Source: an uncultured Christensenellaceae bacterium (GTDB taxonomy: Bacteria; Bacillota; Clostridia; Christensenellales; MGBC116941). From it: a DNA stretch of 64,000 bases. The DNA lies in the NCBI GenBank assembly GCA_910585035.1, contig CAJUEF010000004.1:1-64000 (forward strand), in the 5' to 3' direction. Below are positions 36,892 through 46,035 of this stretch, piece by piece; the first letter of the stretch is position 1; every line of letters starts with the position of its first letter. The notes beneath the pieces were generated by a model that saw only the letters and a program-made list of their open reading frames with translations, ran no database searches and had not been told where the DNA came from. Position numbers and translations under genes: made by a program.

Positions 36892-36908
36892 AGGCTACGG
36901 AGGAAAAA

Positions 36909-37454
36909 ATGTATTTAATTGCGGGTCTGGGAAATCCGGGAATAAAATATGAATTTACAAGGCATAATGCAGGATTTCTCACAGTGGATTATTTATGCGA
37001 TGAATTGAATATAAAATGCAACAGAAACGGTTTTTTTGCTAAAAGCTGTTCTGTTAATCATAAAGGGCAAAAGCTTGTTATAGCAAAGCCCCAAACCTAC
37101 ATGAATGACAGCGGGCGCAGTATCCGTGTGCTAATGGATTATTACGGCATTAAAGCGGATAAATTGATTGTAATTTATGATGATGTTGACATTCCATTGG
37201 GTAAGCTGCGAATAAGACCAAAGGGAAGCAGCGGACACCATAACGGTATGAAAAGCATAATTGAGCATGTAGGTACAAATGATTTTGCACGTATACGCAT
37301 GGGAATAGGGAAACCTGAGCATGATATGGTAAATCATGTTCTTGGAAGAATGAGCGATGAGGAGCTAAAGACAATTCCTTTTGACAAGGGAGCGGGGGCT
37401 GCCTTAACCATTGTTGAATATGGTGTGGAAAGAGCGCAGGCCGCTTGTAATTAA
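36909..37454 (+). CDS. pth: Peptidyl-tRNA hydrolase
   Basis: Releases tRNA from stalled peptidyl-tRNA. The 181-residue chain has GLGNPGIKYEFTRHNAGF (6-23, catalytic His at 20), KPQTYMNDSG (about 58-67), DDVDIPLGKLRIRPKGSSGHHNG (split across about 91-113) and the typical C-terminal helix. ACGGAGG precedes the ATG. Sixteen bases separate it from the mfd start. Confidence 0.96.
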   Translation: MYLIAGLGNPGIKYEFTRHNAGFLTVDYLCDELNIKCNRNGFFAKSCSVNHKGQKLVIAKPQTYMNDSGRSIRVLMDYYGIKADKLIVIYDDVDIPLGKLRIRPKGSSGHHNGMKSIIEHVGTNDFARIRMGIGKPEHDMVNHVLGRMSDEELKTIPFDKGAGAALTIVEYGVERAQAACN

Positions 37455-37470
37455 TCTTTACGGAGAAAAG

Positions 37471-40400
37471 ATGAAAGATACTGTTTACGGGCTTACAGGT
37501 GCGGCAAAGCTGCACTATGCCTATGAAATGGCAAAAAAAGAAAACAGACCTTTGCTTTATATTACTTTTAATGAAATTGAACGGGCAAAGGCTCATATGG
37601 ATTTATCAGCATTTATGGACGCCGTATCCTTTGAGGGCAGAAGCATTCAGTTTATGGAAAGCGGAATACGCACTGATTCTGCAAAGAGGATAGAGGCAAT
37701 AACAGGCGCTCTTGAGGGGAAGAGCGTTGTGGCATCCATAGATGCTCTTTTGCCATACCTTGCTCCAAGGAGTGAATTTGAAAAATCTGTTACAAACTTA
37801 AAGACAAATATGGAGATAGAGCTGGAGGATTTGAAAGTCAAGCTTCTGTCTTTGGGGTATGAACGGGTTGACATGGTTGAGGCTCAGGACCAGTTCGCAA
37901 TAAGGGGAGATATTGTTGATATTGGCTGCGGCTACCGCTTAGAATTTTTTGACAATGTTATATATTCCATTAAAGAGTTTAATTTGGAAACCCAGCTGAG
38001 TGGAAATACAGTTGATAAAATAGATGTAATTCCCGTTATCAGCGTGCCGGTGTTATCCTATGACAGGATATATGGGTTTTTAAACGAAGAATACGAAAAG
38101 CGCAGCAGCTCTGTAGAAGCAGGGGATTCTAAAATGGCTGCCAGGCTGCTTTCGTATATAAATTCAATAGGCAAGGGGATGCCTTTTGCAGATTTGGAGA
38201 ATTTTGCTTTTTATGCTTTTAAAACTCCGGCTTCACTTTTGGATTATATGAATAATCCCATTGTTGTGTTTGACGACTTAGATAAAGTAAAGGAAAGGAT
38301 TGAGACTTTAAAATCCAACTACACACAAAAGTTTACCGCCCATTTTAGTAAGGGGCAAGCTTTGGTTTTCCACGAAAACGCTTTAGACTTTGGGCTTGCA
38401 GACAGACTTACAGATACCTGCGTGGACTTTAAGGAATTTATAGATGCTGATGCCAGGTCGGTTATTAACACTAAAAGTATTTACTATAAGCCTGCAATGG
38501 GGGAAGAATTTTTCAACTTTGTAAAAAGCGGAAAGGATTACAAGACATACGTTTTTTGCGGCAGTGAAAACAGGGCGAAACGCTTTTTGGAAATGCTCCG
38601 TGAAAGAGATATAGGAGCATTTTACGGTGAAGAATTCGGGGATATGGATTATGGCAGAATATGTGTACTGCCTCTTGCTTTAAGCGGCAGTGCGGAATAC
38701 ACCGACAGAAAAATTCGGCTGATTTCCGACCAGGTTCAGCCAAAGAAAAAACAAAAACAGCGGTCTGCCATAGATGTATTTACCGATATAAAAGCAGGAG
38801 ACTATGTGGTGCACGACGTTCATGGCATAGGCAGATACCTTGGTATAAAATCTGTAACTTCCATGAAAAAGACAAGGGATTATCTCAGCATTGAATACAG
38901 GGACGGGGGAATGCTCTATCTTCCCACAGAGCAGATGGACAGGCTGCAAAAGTATGTGGGAGGCGGGGAGCAGTCTCCCCGCCTTTCTAAGATAGGCGGC
39001 AATGAATGGAAAAAGGTTAAGGAAAAGGTAAGCAAAAACGTTGAGGATATGGCTGAGGATTTAGTGCGCCTTTATGCCAGCAGGGCGTCTAAAAAAGGGT
39101 ATGCCTTTTCTCAGGATACGCCGTGGCAGCAGGAATTTGAGGATAGCTTTGAATATGAGGACACTCCTGACCAGGCAGCCAGTATTAAAGAAATTAAAGC
39201 AGATATGGAAAGCGGAATGATAATGGACAGGTTGCTTTGCGGGGATGTGGGTTACGGAAAAACAGAGGTAGCCATTCGGGCAATGTTTAAATGTGTTATG
39301 GATGGTAAGCAGGCGGCTATGCTTGCGCCGACTGTAGTGCTTGCAAAACAGCATTATAACACGGTATCCGAGCGCCTTAAAGGCTACCCGGTAAAGGTTG
39401 CACTGCTGTCAAGATTTTCAGGAACAAAAGAGATTAAGGAAACGGAAAAAGCTCTTAAAAATGGAGAGATAGATATTATTATAGGTACGCATAAGCTGCT
39501 GAATAAAAGTGTTGAATATAAAGATTTAGGTCTTTTGGTGGTGGATGAGGAGCAGCGGTTTGGGGTTAAACATAAAGAGCAGATAAAAATACTCAAAAAT
39601 AACGTGGATGTGCTCACCTTATCTGCAACTCCTATTCCAAGAACACTTTATATGTCCCTTACGGGAATAAGGGATATTAGCGTTATAAACACTCCTCCGC
39701 TTTTAAGGCAGACAGTTGCAACTTATGTTATGGAATATAATCTGGATTTGGTTGTAGACGCCATTAACGATGAAATACAAAGGGGAGGGCAGGTTTATTT
39801 TCTTTACAATGACGTGTCCTCCATTGAAAGCTTTGGTTACCGGCTCTCCCAAAGTCTGCCGGGGGTAAGCATAGATATAGGTCACGGACAAATGAATAAA
39901 GACAGACTGGACAAAGTTATGCTTGACTTTTATTCAGGAGATACTCAGGTGCTGCTGTGTTCTACAATTATAGAATCCGGCCTTGATGTGACCAATGCCA
40001 ATACCATAATTGTTTATGATGCGGACAGGTTTGGTTTAAGCCAGCTTTATCAGTTAAGGGGAAGAGTTGGAAGAGGACAAGCTCAAGCATATGCTTATTT
40101 TACTTACAGGGGAAATTTATCAGAAAAAGCTTATAAGCGCCTTTCCGCCATAAAGGATTTTACGGAATTTGGCTCAGGATTTAAAATAGCTATGAGGGAT
40201 TTGGAAATAAGGGGAGCGGGGAATATTTTAGGAAGCGCTCAGTCAGGCAATATGGCGGCTGTTGGTTATGATATGTATTGCCGGCTCATACAGGGCGCCG
40301 TGAATAAAATTCGCGGTATTGAAACAAAGCAGGATTTTGAAACAACAATCAAGCTGGATGTTGACGCGTTTATTCCGGATAATTACATTGAAAATGAAGA

Positions 40401-40770
40401 GATTAAAATAGATGTTTATAAACGCATAGCAGAGGTGGATTCAAAAGAGGCGGCGGAAAAAATTGCGGATGAACTTGCAGACCGTTTTGGCAAACTGCCT
40501 TTCGCTGTTATGAGACTGCTCTATGTTGCTGTTTTAAAAGCGCTTTGCCAGAGGATGAAAATACCTGCAGTGGAACAGGGCATTAACACTATTGTAATAA
40601 AGATGGATGAGGGGAGCAAAATAGATAATGAAAAGCTTTTGGAGCGCATGGCAAAACTTAATCTGACGCTGGAAAATGGTTGTAAAATCCGTTTTCCTAT
40701 GAGTGGCAAAAATGAAGAAGCTATGATTTTAGAATTAGTAGATTTCCTTAAATCCATTTGCTGTGGTTGA
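37471..40770 (+). CDS. mfd: Transcription-repair coupling factor Mfd
   Basis: DNA translocase that removes stalled RNA polymerase and recruits UvrA. The 1099-residue chain has UvrB-homology domains at the N-terminus, the CarD-like polymerase-binding domain (AGDYVVHDVHGIGRYLGI, about 442-459), the helicase motifs CGDVGYGKTEVAIRA (Walker A, about 590) and VVDEEQRFGVKHKEQ (about 690), TRG-region RGRVGRG, and a C-terminal TRCF domain. It is a little shorter than the Bacillus protein. ATG 37471 has GGAG just upstream; an in-frame extension to 37411 lies inside pth. Confidence 0.96.
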   Translation: MKDTVYGLTGAAKLHYAYEMAKKENRPLLYITFNEIERAKAHMDLSAFMDAVSFEGRSIQFMESGIRTDSAKRIEAITGALEGKSVVASIDALLPYLAPRSEFEKSVTNLKTNMEIELEDLKVKLLSLGYERVDMVEAQDQFAIRGDIVDIGCGYRLEFFDNVIYSIKEFNLETQLSGNTVDKIDVIPVISVPVLSYDRIYGFLNEEYEKRSSSVEAGDSKMAARLLSYINSIGKGMPFADLENFAFYAFKTPASLLDYMNNPIVVFDDLDKVKERIETLKSNYTQKFTAHFSKGQALVFHENALDFGLADRLTDTCVDFKEFIDADARSVINTKSIYYKPAMGEEFFNFVKSGKDYKTYVFCGSENRAKRFLEMLRERDIGAFYGEEFGDMDYGRICVLPLALSGSAEYTDRKIRLISDQVQPKKKQKQRSAIDVFTDIKAGDYVVHDVHGIGRYLGIKSVTSMKKTRDYLSIEYRDGGMLYLPTEQMDRLQKYVGGGEQSPRLSKIGGNEWKKVKEKVSKNVEDMAEDLVRLYASRASKKGYAFSQDTPWQQEFEDSFEYEDTPDQAASIKEIKADMESGMIMDRLLCGDVGYGKTEVAIRAMFKCVMDGKQAAMLAPTVVLAKQHYNTVSERLKGYPVKVALLSRFSGTKEIKETEKALKNGEIDIIIGTHKLLNKSVEYKDLGLLVVDEEQRFGVKHKEQIKILKNNVDVLTLSATPIPRTLYMSLTGIRDISVINTPPLLRQTVATYVMEYNLDLVVDAINDEIQRGGQVYFLYNDVSSIESFGYRLSQSLPGVSIDIGHGQMNKDRLDKVMLDFYSGDTQVLLCSTIIESGLDVTNANTIIVYDADRFGLSQLYQLRGRVGRGQAQAYAYFTYRGNLSEKAYKRLSAIKDFTEFGSGFKIAMRDLEIRGAGNILGSAQSGNMAAVGYDMYCRLIQGAVNKIRGIETKQDFETTIKLDVDAFIPDNYIENEEIKIDVYKRIAEVDSKEAAEKIADELADRFGKLPFAVMRLLYVAVLKALCQRMKIPAVEQGINTIVIKMDEGSKIDNEKLLERMAKLNLTLENGCKIRFPMSGKNEEAMILELVDFLKSICCG

Positions 40771-40826
40771 TTTTTTAATATAATTTTTATACAATAAAAG
40801 TTATTATATGAAGAACAGGAGACGAT

Positions 40827-42245
40827 ATGTTGAATAAAGTGTTGAAAAGGGTCGGGGCGGCAGCTCTTGCGGCAGCATTTCTTTTTATGGCAGGCTGCTC
40901 GAACAATAAAAATAAAAACAATAGAGAATTTTTAAATGTAAACGGTGTTTCATTTACTGAGAGCGAGATGTATCACAATATTTATTATTCTGTAGGAAGT
41001 TCATTTTCAGGAATAATCGACTATAATGAAATAGCCGATATCAATGAAATTAAAGAAGCTGTTGATAATCTTGAGAAAGATGAAAAGTATTCTGATTTTG
41101 TGAAACAGCAAAAAATTGCTTTTGTGAAGCAAAAGGTAAGTGATGAAAAACTGCTTGCAATAGCAAAAGAAAATAACATTACCCTTACGGAAGATGAGCA
41201 GGCAGAGGTTGATCAGGAATACAATTCCATTGTAGATTTCTTTAATTCCGAAGAAACTTTAACGCAGATTAAGGAGCAATTTTATCAGTCTGCAAACAAT
41301 CCTGAGCAAAGCTCAAAAAGCTATTTGGAAAAATACAAAAAATTCTATTTAAACCTTTATGCCGTAAGCTCCATGGAACAATTAAAGGACAAGTTTAATG
41401 CTTTGGCAATTGAAAATAAAGTTTTGGAGCAAAAGGCAAATCAGGTGCCTGATGATGAAGAACATATTAAAGCTTATTATGAACAAAAAAAGGAAACGCA
41501 AAAAGCTGATTATGAAAGGGATATAAGCAATTTTGATTACGATTATGATTATGGTGAGATAATCTGTCATTATCCTGCGGGACTTAGATATGTAAAACAT
41601 ATTCTTGTGAAGTTTACCGATGAGGACCAGGAAAATCTTTTACAGTATGAAACTAAAATAAGCGAGCTGGAAGCAAAAGAAAACAGGACAGATGAGGAAA
41701 ATTCAGAACTTGAGGATACTAAAAACAAGGCGAACCAGCTATCCTCGGATATGGATAAAAAAGCAAAGACTAGGGCTGATGAAGCTTATGCCAAAATAAC
41801 CGGCGGCGCCGATTTTGACGCTGTGTTAAAAGAATACGGCGAGGATGCAAGCATGTCTGATGAATCCAGCCAGTATGCACAAAAAGGATACCTTATTAAC
41901 GAAAGCTCTAATATGGTTAAGGAATTTCTTACAGTTGCAATGGCGCTTAAAAATCCCGGCGATGTTAGCAAGCCTGTAAAAAGCACTTATGGCTATCATA
42001 TAATAAAATATGTGGAAAAAGGCAAAGAAGGCGATGTTCCTTATGAAGAAGTGAGAGACCAGCTGCTTACAATAGCAATGGATGAAAAGAGGCAGCAGGA
42101 AATAACAAATTATTATGATTCTCTTTATGATGAAATGCTTGCAAGCGGTCAGGTTAATATTAATTATGACGTTCTTGGTTTTGACAAAGAAACATATGAC
42201 AGGCTTTATCAGGAGCTTAAAAACGCTGCCACAACAGAGTCTTAA
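40827..42245 (+). CDS. PrsA-like parvulin foldase lipoprotein (first copy)
   Basis: A 472-residue extracytoplasmic foldase. The signal ends in lipobox MAGC (Cys24). A SurA/PrsA-type N-terminal helical region is followed by a PPIC prolyl isomerase domain beginning YVKHILVKF (about 255-263) and continuing at GADFDAVLKEYGEDASM (about 330-346) through GYHIIKYV (about 390). Between them sits a charged 60-residue coiled coil. AGGAGAC precedes the ATG. Tandem with the next gene, probably in the mfd transcription unit. Confidence 0.88.
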   Translation: MLNKVLKRVGAAALAAAFLFMAGCSNNKNKNNREFLNVNGVSFTESEMYHNIYYSVGSSFSGIIDYNEIADINEIKEAVDNLEKDEKYSDFVKQQKIAFVKQKVSDEKLLAIAKENNITLTEDEQAEVDQEYNSIVDFFNSEETLTQIKEQFYQSANNPEQSSKSYLEKYKKFYLNLYAVSSMEQLKDKFNALAIENKVLEQKANQVPDDEEHIKAYYEQKKETQKADYERDISNFDYDYDYGEIICHYPAGLRYVKHILVKFTDEDQENLLQYETKISELEAKENRTDEENSELEDTKNKANQLSSDMDKKAKTRADEAYAKITGGADFDAVLKEYGEDASMSDESSQYAQKGYLINESSNMVKEFLTVAMALKNPGDVSKPVKSTYGYHIIKYVEKGKEGDVPYEEVRDQLLTIAMDEKRQQEITNYYDSLYDEMLASGQVNINYDVLGFDKETYDRLYQELKNAATTES

Positions 42246-42268
42246 ATAGATAAAGGGGAGTTTACTGA

Positions 42269-43585
42269 ATGAATTTTAAAAAAATTGCAGCAGGTATAAT
42301 GATTTGTCTTATGAGCAGCGCTCTTTTTGGATGCGAGCTTGTAAGCGTTAATAAACAAAGGGATAATGAACAAGTGGTTATTACCGTTGGTGAGACCAAT
42401 TACACCAAGGAAGTTATAAGCGGCATGACAGAGAGCGTGCTGTCTATGTATGGCATTAAAGATGCAAAAGCCAGCACTTATGATGAATACCGAATGGAAA
42501 TGGCAAAAAGCTTTGCAGAGCAAAAGGCCTTTAATTATTATGCAATACAAAACGGGTATAAGGACAGGCTTACTGAAGAGGATAACAAAGAAATCGATGA
42601 AGCTTTTGAAGAGGCAAAAAAATATTATAACGAGGATATATATAACGAAGTAAAAAAGGAACAGGGCTATACAGATGAAGAGGGAGCTCCTGAATTTGAT
42701 GAGGGTGCAAAGTCTAAGGTTGAAAGGGAGACAGCAAATAAACAAAAGGATTATTTAATGACCCTTGGAGTCAGTAATTTAGACGATTATAAAAATGTTC
42801 TTATTGATAATAAAGCAGGGGAGCTTTATTCTGACAGCCTTAAGAATTCCGTAAATATTTCTGATGAAGAGGTCAAAAATCATTATGACAGTATGGTAAA
42901 TAAGCAAAAGTCGTCTTACGAGAGCAATTCTGCTTCATATGTTGACGATACTGAAGAAGGCAGCTCTGCAACTGTTGTTTACGTTCCTTCAGGATTTAGA
43001 AGAGTTAAACATATTTTAATTAAAATAGACGAAGAAGCTTCATCTAAAATAAAGGCTCTTGAAAGCGAAATTAATGCTTTAGAGGATGGAGAAGAAAAGA
43101 CAAATAAGCAAAGCGAACTGGATATTTTAAAAAAGGATGCTTACGGTAAAATTCAACAAAAGGCAAATGAAGCTTTAAACCAGGCAAAAAGCGGGGAGGA
43201 TTTTGACCAGCTTATTTCAAAATACGGTGAAGATGAAGGTGCGAAAACAAATACGGAGGGGTACCTTATGCATGCAAGTGTGACGGATAAATATGTGGAA
43301 AATTTCCAAACAGCAGGTATGGCGCTTGAAAAGGTTGGAGATATAAGCGAACTGGTTGAGACGGAATACGGATACCATATAATGCTTTATGCAAGCGATG
43401 TTCAAGGCGGTCAAATAGCTTTTGATAAAGTTAAAGATAAGGTAAAGGAAGAAGCGCTGGAAGAGAAAAGAACAAAGGCGGTAAGCGATAAAACAACGGA
43501 AATCCTTGATAACTATAAAGCAGACGGCACGGTTAAATTATATCTTGACAGATTAAAAACCGCTTCTGTGCCAGGCAAGAATTAA
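42269..43585 (+). CDS. PrsA-like parvulin foldase lipoprotein (second copy)
   Basis: A 438-residue paralogue of the preceding protein. Lipobox FGC (Cys22), helical N-terminal region, then a split PPIC domain: RVKHILIKI (about 249-257), a coiled-coil insert (SSKIKALESEINALEDGEEK region) and GEDFDQLISKYGEDEG to GYHIMLYAS. Such proteins fold secreted proteins outside the membrane. Both copies share the insert, which suggests duplication of an already modified ancestor. A strong terminator follows. Confidence 0.87.
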   Translation: MNFKKIAAGIMICLMSSALFGCELVSVNKQRDNEQVVITVGETNYTKEVISGMTESVLSMYGIKDAKASTYDEYRMEMAKSFAEQKAFNYYAIQNGYKDRLTEEDNKEIDEAFEEAKKYYNEDIYNEVKKEQGYTDEEGAPEFDEGAKSKVERETANKQKDYLMTLGVSNLDDYKNVLIDNKAGELYSDSLKNSVNISDEEVKNHYDSMVNKQKSSYESNSASYVDDTEEGSSATVVYVPSGFRRVKHILIKIDEEASSKIKALESEINALEDGEEKTNKQSELDILKKDAYGKIQQKANEALNQAKSGEDFDQLISKYGEDEGAKTNTEGYLMHASVTDKYVENFQTAGMALEKVGDISELVETEYGYHIMLYASDVQGGQIAFDKVKDKVKEEALEEKRTKAVSDKTTEILDNYKADGTVKLYLDRLKTASVPGKN

Positions 43586-43601
43586 AAAGAAAATATTTTT
43601 T

Positions 43602-43626
43602 GGAGACCTTTTAGGTCTCCTTTTTT
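43602..43626 (+). terminator. Terminator after the foldase genes
   Basis: GGAGACC (43602-43608) and GGTCTCC (43614-43620) followed by six T. Confidence 0.9.
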
Positions 43627-43631
43627 ATAAC

Positions 43632-43694
43632 ATAATTAAACTTTGCGTCAGCAAAGAATAGCGATAGCTATTTAAACCGTCAGGTTTTAATTAT
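43632..43694 (+). repeat. Family 2 repeat, cloverleaf module (copy 1)
   Basis: An outer stem ATAATTA/TAATTAT (43632-43638 with 43688-43694) encloses three hairpins: CTTTGC-GTCA-GCAAAG, AATAGC-GATA-GCTATT and AAACC-GTCA-GGTTT. All have four-base loops. The same plan with changed bases occurs at 58149-58214. It lies right after a terminator. Confidence 0.75.
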
Positions 43695-43763
43695 AAGTTT
43701 CAATGTTCTCCATAACTTTCAAAATCTATGATTTTGTAAAAGTTATGTGAGGTTATTATAACA
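43695..43763 (+). repeat. Family 2 repeat, hairpin module
   Basis: AAGTTTCAATGTTCTCC, then a long hairpin (ATAACTTT...CAAAATC-TAT-GATTTTG...AAAGTTAT), then GTGAGGTTATTATAACA. Matches the reverse copy at 18721-18802. Confidence 0.7.
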
Positions 43764-43810
43764 TACAATTCAGTTATTTTTTTAAACTGGTTTTATTTTA
43801 CAGTGAGTTT

Positions 43811-43819
43811 TGATATAAT
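43811..43819 (+). promoter_or_regulatory. Extended -10 promoter of the EF-G-like gene
   Basis: TGATATAAT (43811-43819) is an extended -10. The following 75-base leader contains two GC-rich hairpins: GGCAA with TTGCC near 43831-43845, and AGCGCCA (43854-43860) with TGGCGCT (43870-43876). Neither has a T run, so they are not terminators. Confidence 0.5.
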
Positions 43820-43896
43820 GAAGGCGTGGCGGCAACAGGCTTGCCGGCAGAAAAGCGCCATTAAAGTATTGGCGCTCTCAAAGGAGGAAATGTTGT

Positions 43897-45972
43897 ATGA
43901 AAGCTTATGAGTCTGACAAAATCCGTAACGTGGCATTATTAGGGCATGGAGGTCAGGGAAAAACCACCCTTGCCGAAGCTATGCTTTTTAACGCCAAGGT
44001 TATAGACAGAATGGGAAAGGTTCAGGATGGAACCACTGTTAGTGACTATGACCCTGAAGAGATTAACAGGCATATTTCCATTGGGCTGTCATTATTGCCT
44101 TTTGAATATAACGAACACAAAATTAACATGCTTGATACTCCGGGATTTTTTGATTTCGCAGGACAGATGCGTGAAGGTATTTCGGCGGCAGACAGCGCGG
44201 TTATAGTTATAAGTGCAGTTTCCGGCGTGGACGTGGGAACAAAAAAGGCTTTTGAGCTTTGTAACCGTAACGGTGTTGCTAAAATGGTGTTTATAAATTC
44301 CTGTGACAGGGAAAACGCAAACTATAAAGATGTTGTTTTAGCTCTTCAGCAGCAATACGGTAATTTTGTAACAGCAATTCAGCTGCCTATTATGCGGGAT
44401 AAAGACTTTGCAGGATTTGTTGATTTGGTTGCAAATAAAGCTTATGAATTTGATAAAGATATTGGACTTAAAGAAATTCCAATTCCTTCGGATATGGTAA
44501 ATGAGTGTTCTGTATACCGGGAAAAGATAATTGACGTTGCCGCTGAGAGCGACGATAATCTTATGGAAAAATATTTTGACGGTCAGGAGCTAACTCTTGA
44601 AGAGATAATAGCAGGTCTTAGGATAGGCTATTGCAGCGGAAGAATATGCCCTGTTTCCTGCGGTTCAGCCGTAGAAAATAAAGCGGTTATTAAGCTGATG
44701 GAAAATATTATTTTCTATTCGCCGTCACCTCTTGACAGGGGAGACAGAATGTTTGTTATGGGAGACGAACCTGTAAACGTAAAGTGTGATTCAAACGGAC
44801 CTCTTGCACTGCGGGTGTTTAAATCCATTGCAGATCCGTTTATTGGTAAGCTATCCTTTGTGAAAGTAAAGAGCGGCACACTTAAAAATGGTATGTCAAT
44901 TATAAATACCAGAACTGAAAAAAGTGAAAAGCTCAGTAATATTTCCACCATAAGAGGCAAAAAGACTATTCCTGTAGATGCTCTTTGCGCCGGAGATCTT
45001 GGGGTTATTGCAAAGCTTGCGGGAACAAAGACAGGTGATATGCTTTGCGATGCTTCCATGCCTTTAAAACAGGCAGGCATAGATATGCCTCATCCTTGTA
45101 TTGATATGGCTGTTTATGCTGTAAAACAGGGAGATGAGGAAAAGATAGCTTCCGGTCTTGCCAAGCTGGCAGAAGAGGATTTAACCCTTTCTATTAACAA
45201 GAATATCGAAACTAATGAAACAATACTTACGGGTATAGGCGAAGTGCAGCTTGAAGTGGCAATTAAAAAGCTTAAAGATAAATACAATGTTGAAGCGGAG
45301 CTGAGGGCGCCGCAAATTGCATATAGAGAGACGATACGAAAGAGTGCATCCGCTGAAGGAAAGTATAAAAAACAGTCAGGCGGCCATGGACAATACGGTC
45401 ACTGTATTATTGAATTTGAGCCAAATGAAGGAAAGGGCTTTGAGTTTGTGGATGAAATTGTAGGCGGAGTTGTGCCTAAACAATTTATTCCGGCGGTTGA
45501 AAAAGGGCTTAAGGAATGTATGAACAGTGGAGTTTTGGCAGGCTACCCTGTTGTTGACGTTAAATGCACATTAAAGGACGGTTCTTACCACAGCGTTGAT
45601 TCATCTGAAATGGCGTTTAAATCTGCTGCAAGGCTGGCCTTTAAAAAGGCTTGTGAAACAGCAAATCCTGTGCTTTTAGAGCCGATTTATAAGTTTGAGA
45701 TATTTGTTCCAAATGAATACATGGGAGACGTTATGGGTGAGCTTAATAAGCGCAGAGGACGTATTCTTGGCATGAATCCTTACGAGGATATACAAAAGCT
45801 CGAAGCAGAAGTTCCTCTTTACGAGATGTTTAAATATGCTACAGATCTGCGCTCTATGACTCAGGGACAAGGATATTTTAAAATGTGGTTTGAAAGATAT
45901 GAGCAATGCCCGGCAAACGTTGCTGAAAATATTATTGCGAAAAGCAGTAAAAAGGGAGATTCAGAAGAATAA
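43897..45972 (+). CDS. EF-G-like translational GTPase (atypical)
   Basis: A 691-residue protein with all five EF-G domains (GTPase, beta barrel, and the C-terminal domains with GGHGQYGHCIIEFEP and MGDVMGELNKRRG). The GTPase motifs differ from true EF-G: G1 is GHGGQGKT (16-23) instead of AHIDAGKT, G3 is DTPGFFDF with Phe84 where catalytic His sits, and G4 is NSCD (134-137) instead of NKMD. This matches the EF-G-like second group in Clostridia, whose role is not settled. AAGGAGG precedes the ATG. Confidence 0.9.
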   Translation: MKAYESDKIRNVALLGHGGQGKTTLAEAMLFNAKVIDRMGKVQDGTTVSDYDPEEINRHISIGLSLLPFEYNEHKINMLDTPGFFDFAGQMREGISAADSAVIVISAVSGVDVGTKKAFELCNRNGVAKMVFINSCDRENANYKDVVLALQQQYGNFVTAIQLPIMRDKDFAGFVDLVANKAYEFDKDIGLKEIPIPSDMVNECSVYREKIIDVAAESDDNLMEKYFDGQELTLEEIIAGLRIGYCSGRICPVSCGSAVENKAVIKLMENIIFYSPSPLDRGDRMFVMGDEPVNVKCDSNGPLALRVFKSIADPFIGKLSFVKVKSGTLKNGMSIINTRTEKSEKLSNISTIRGKKTIPVDALCAGDLGVIAKLAGTKTGDMLCDASMPLKQAGIDMPHPCIDMAVYAVKQGDEEKIASGLAKLAEEDLTLSINKNIETNETILTGIGEVQLEVAIKKLKDKYNVEAELRAPQIAYRETIRKSASAEGKYKKQSGGHGQYGHCIIEFEPNEGKGFEFVDEIVGGVVPKQFIPAVEKGLKECMNSGVLAGYPVVDVKCTLKDGSYHSVDSSEMAFKSAARLAFKKACETANPVLLEPIYKFEIFVPNEYMGDVMGELNKRRGRILGMNPYEDIQKLEAEVPLYEMFKYATDLRSMTQGQGYFKMWFERYEQCPANVAENIIAKSSKKGDSEE

Positions 45973-46035
45973 TTATAAGTAAAAGCAGTGGGCGTAAATG
46001 CGTCTCTTGCTTTGCAAAGGAAGGGTAAACAAATT

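Noticed and set aside
43632..43694. tRNA or tRNA-like gene
   Set aside because: Three arms and an outer stem are present, but loops are only four bases and no T-arm sequence or CCA end is seen.
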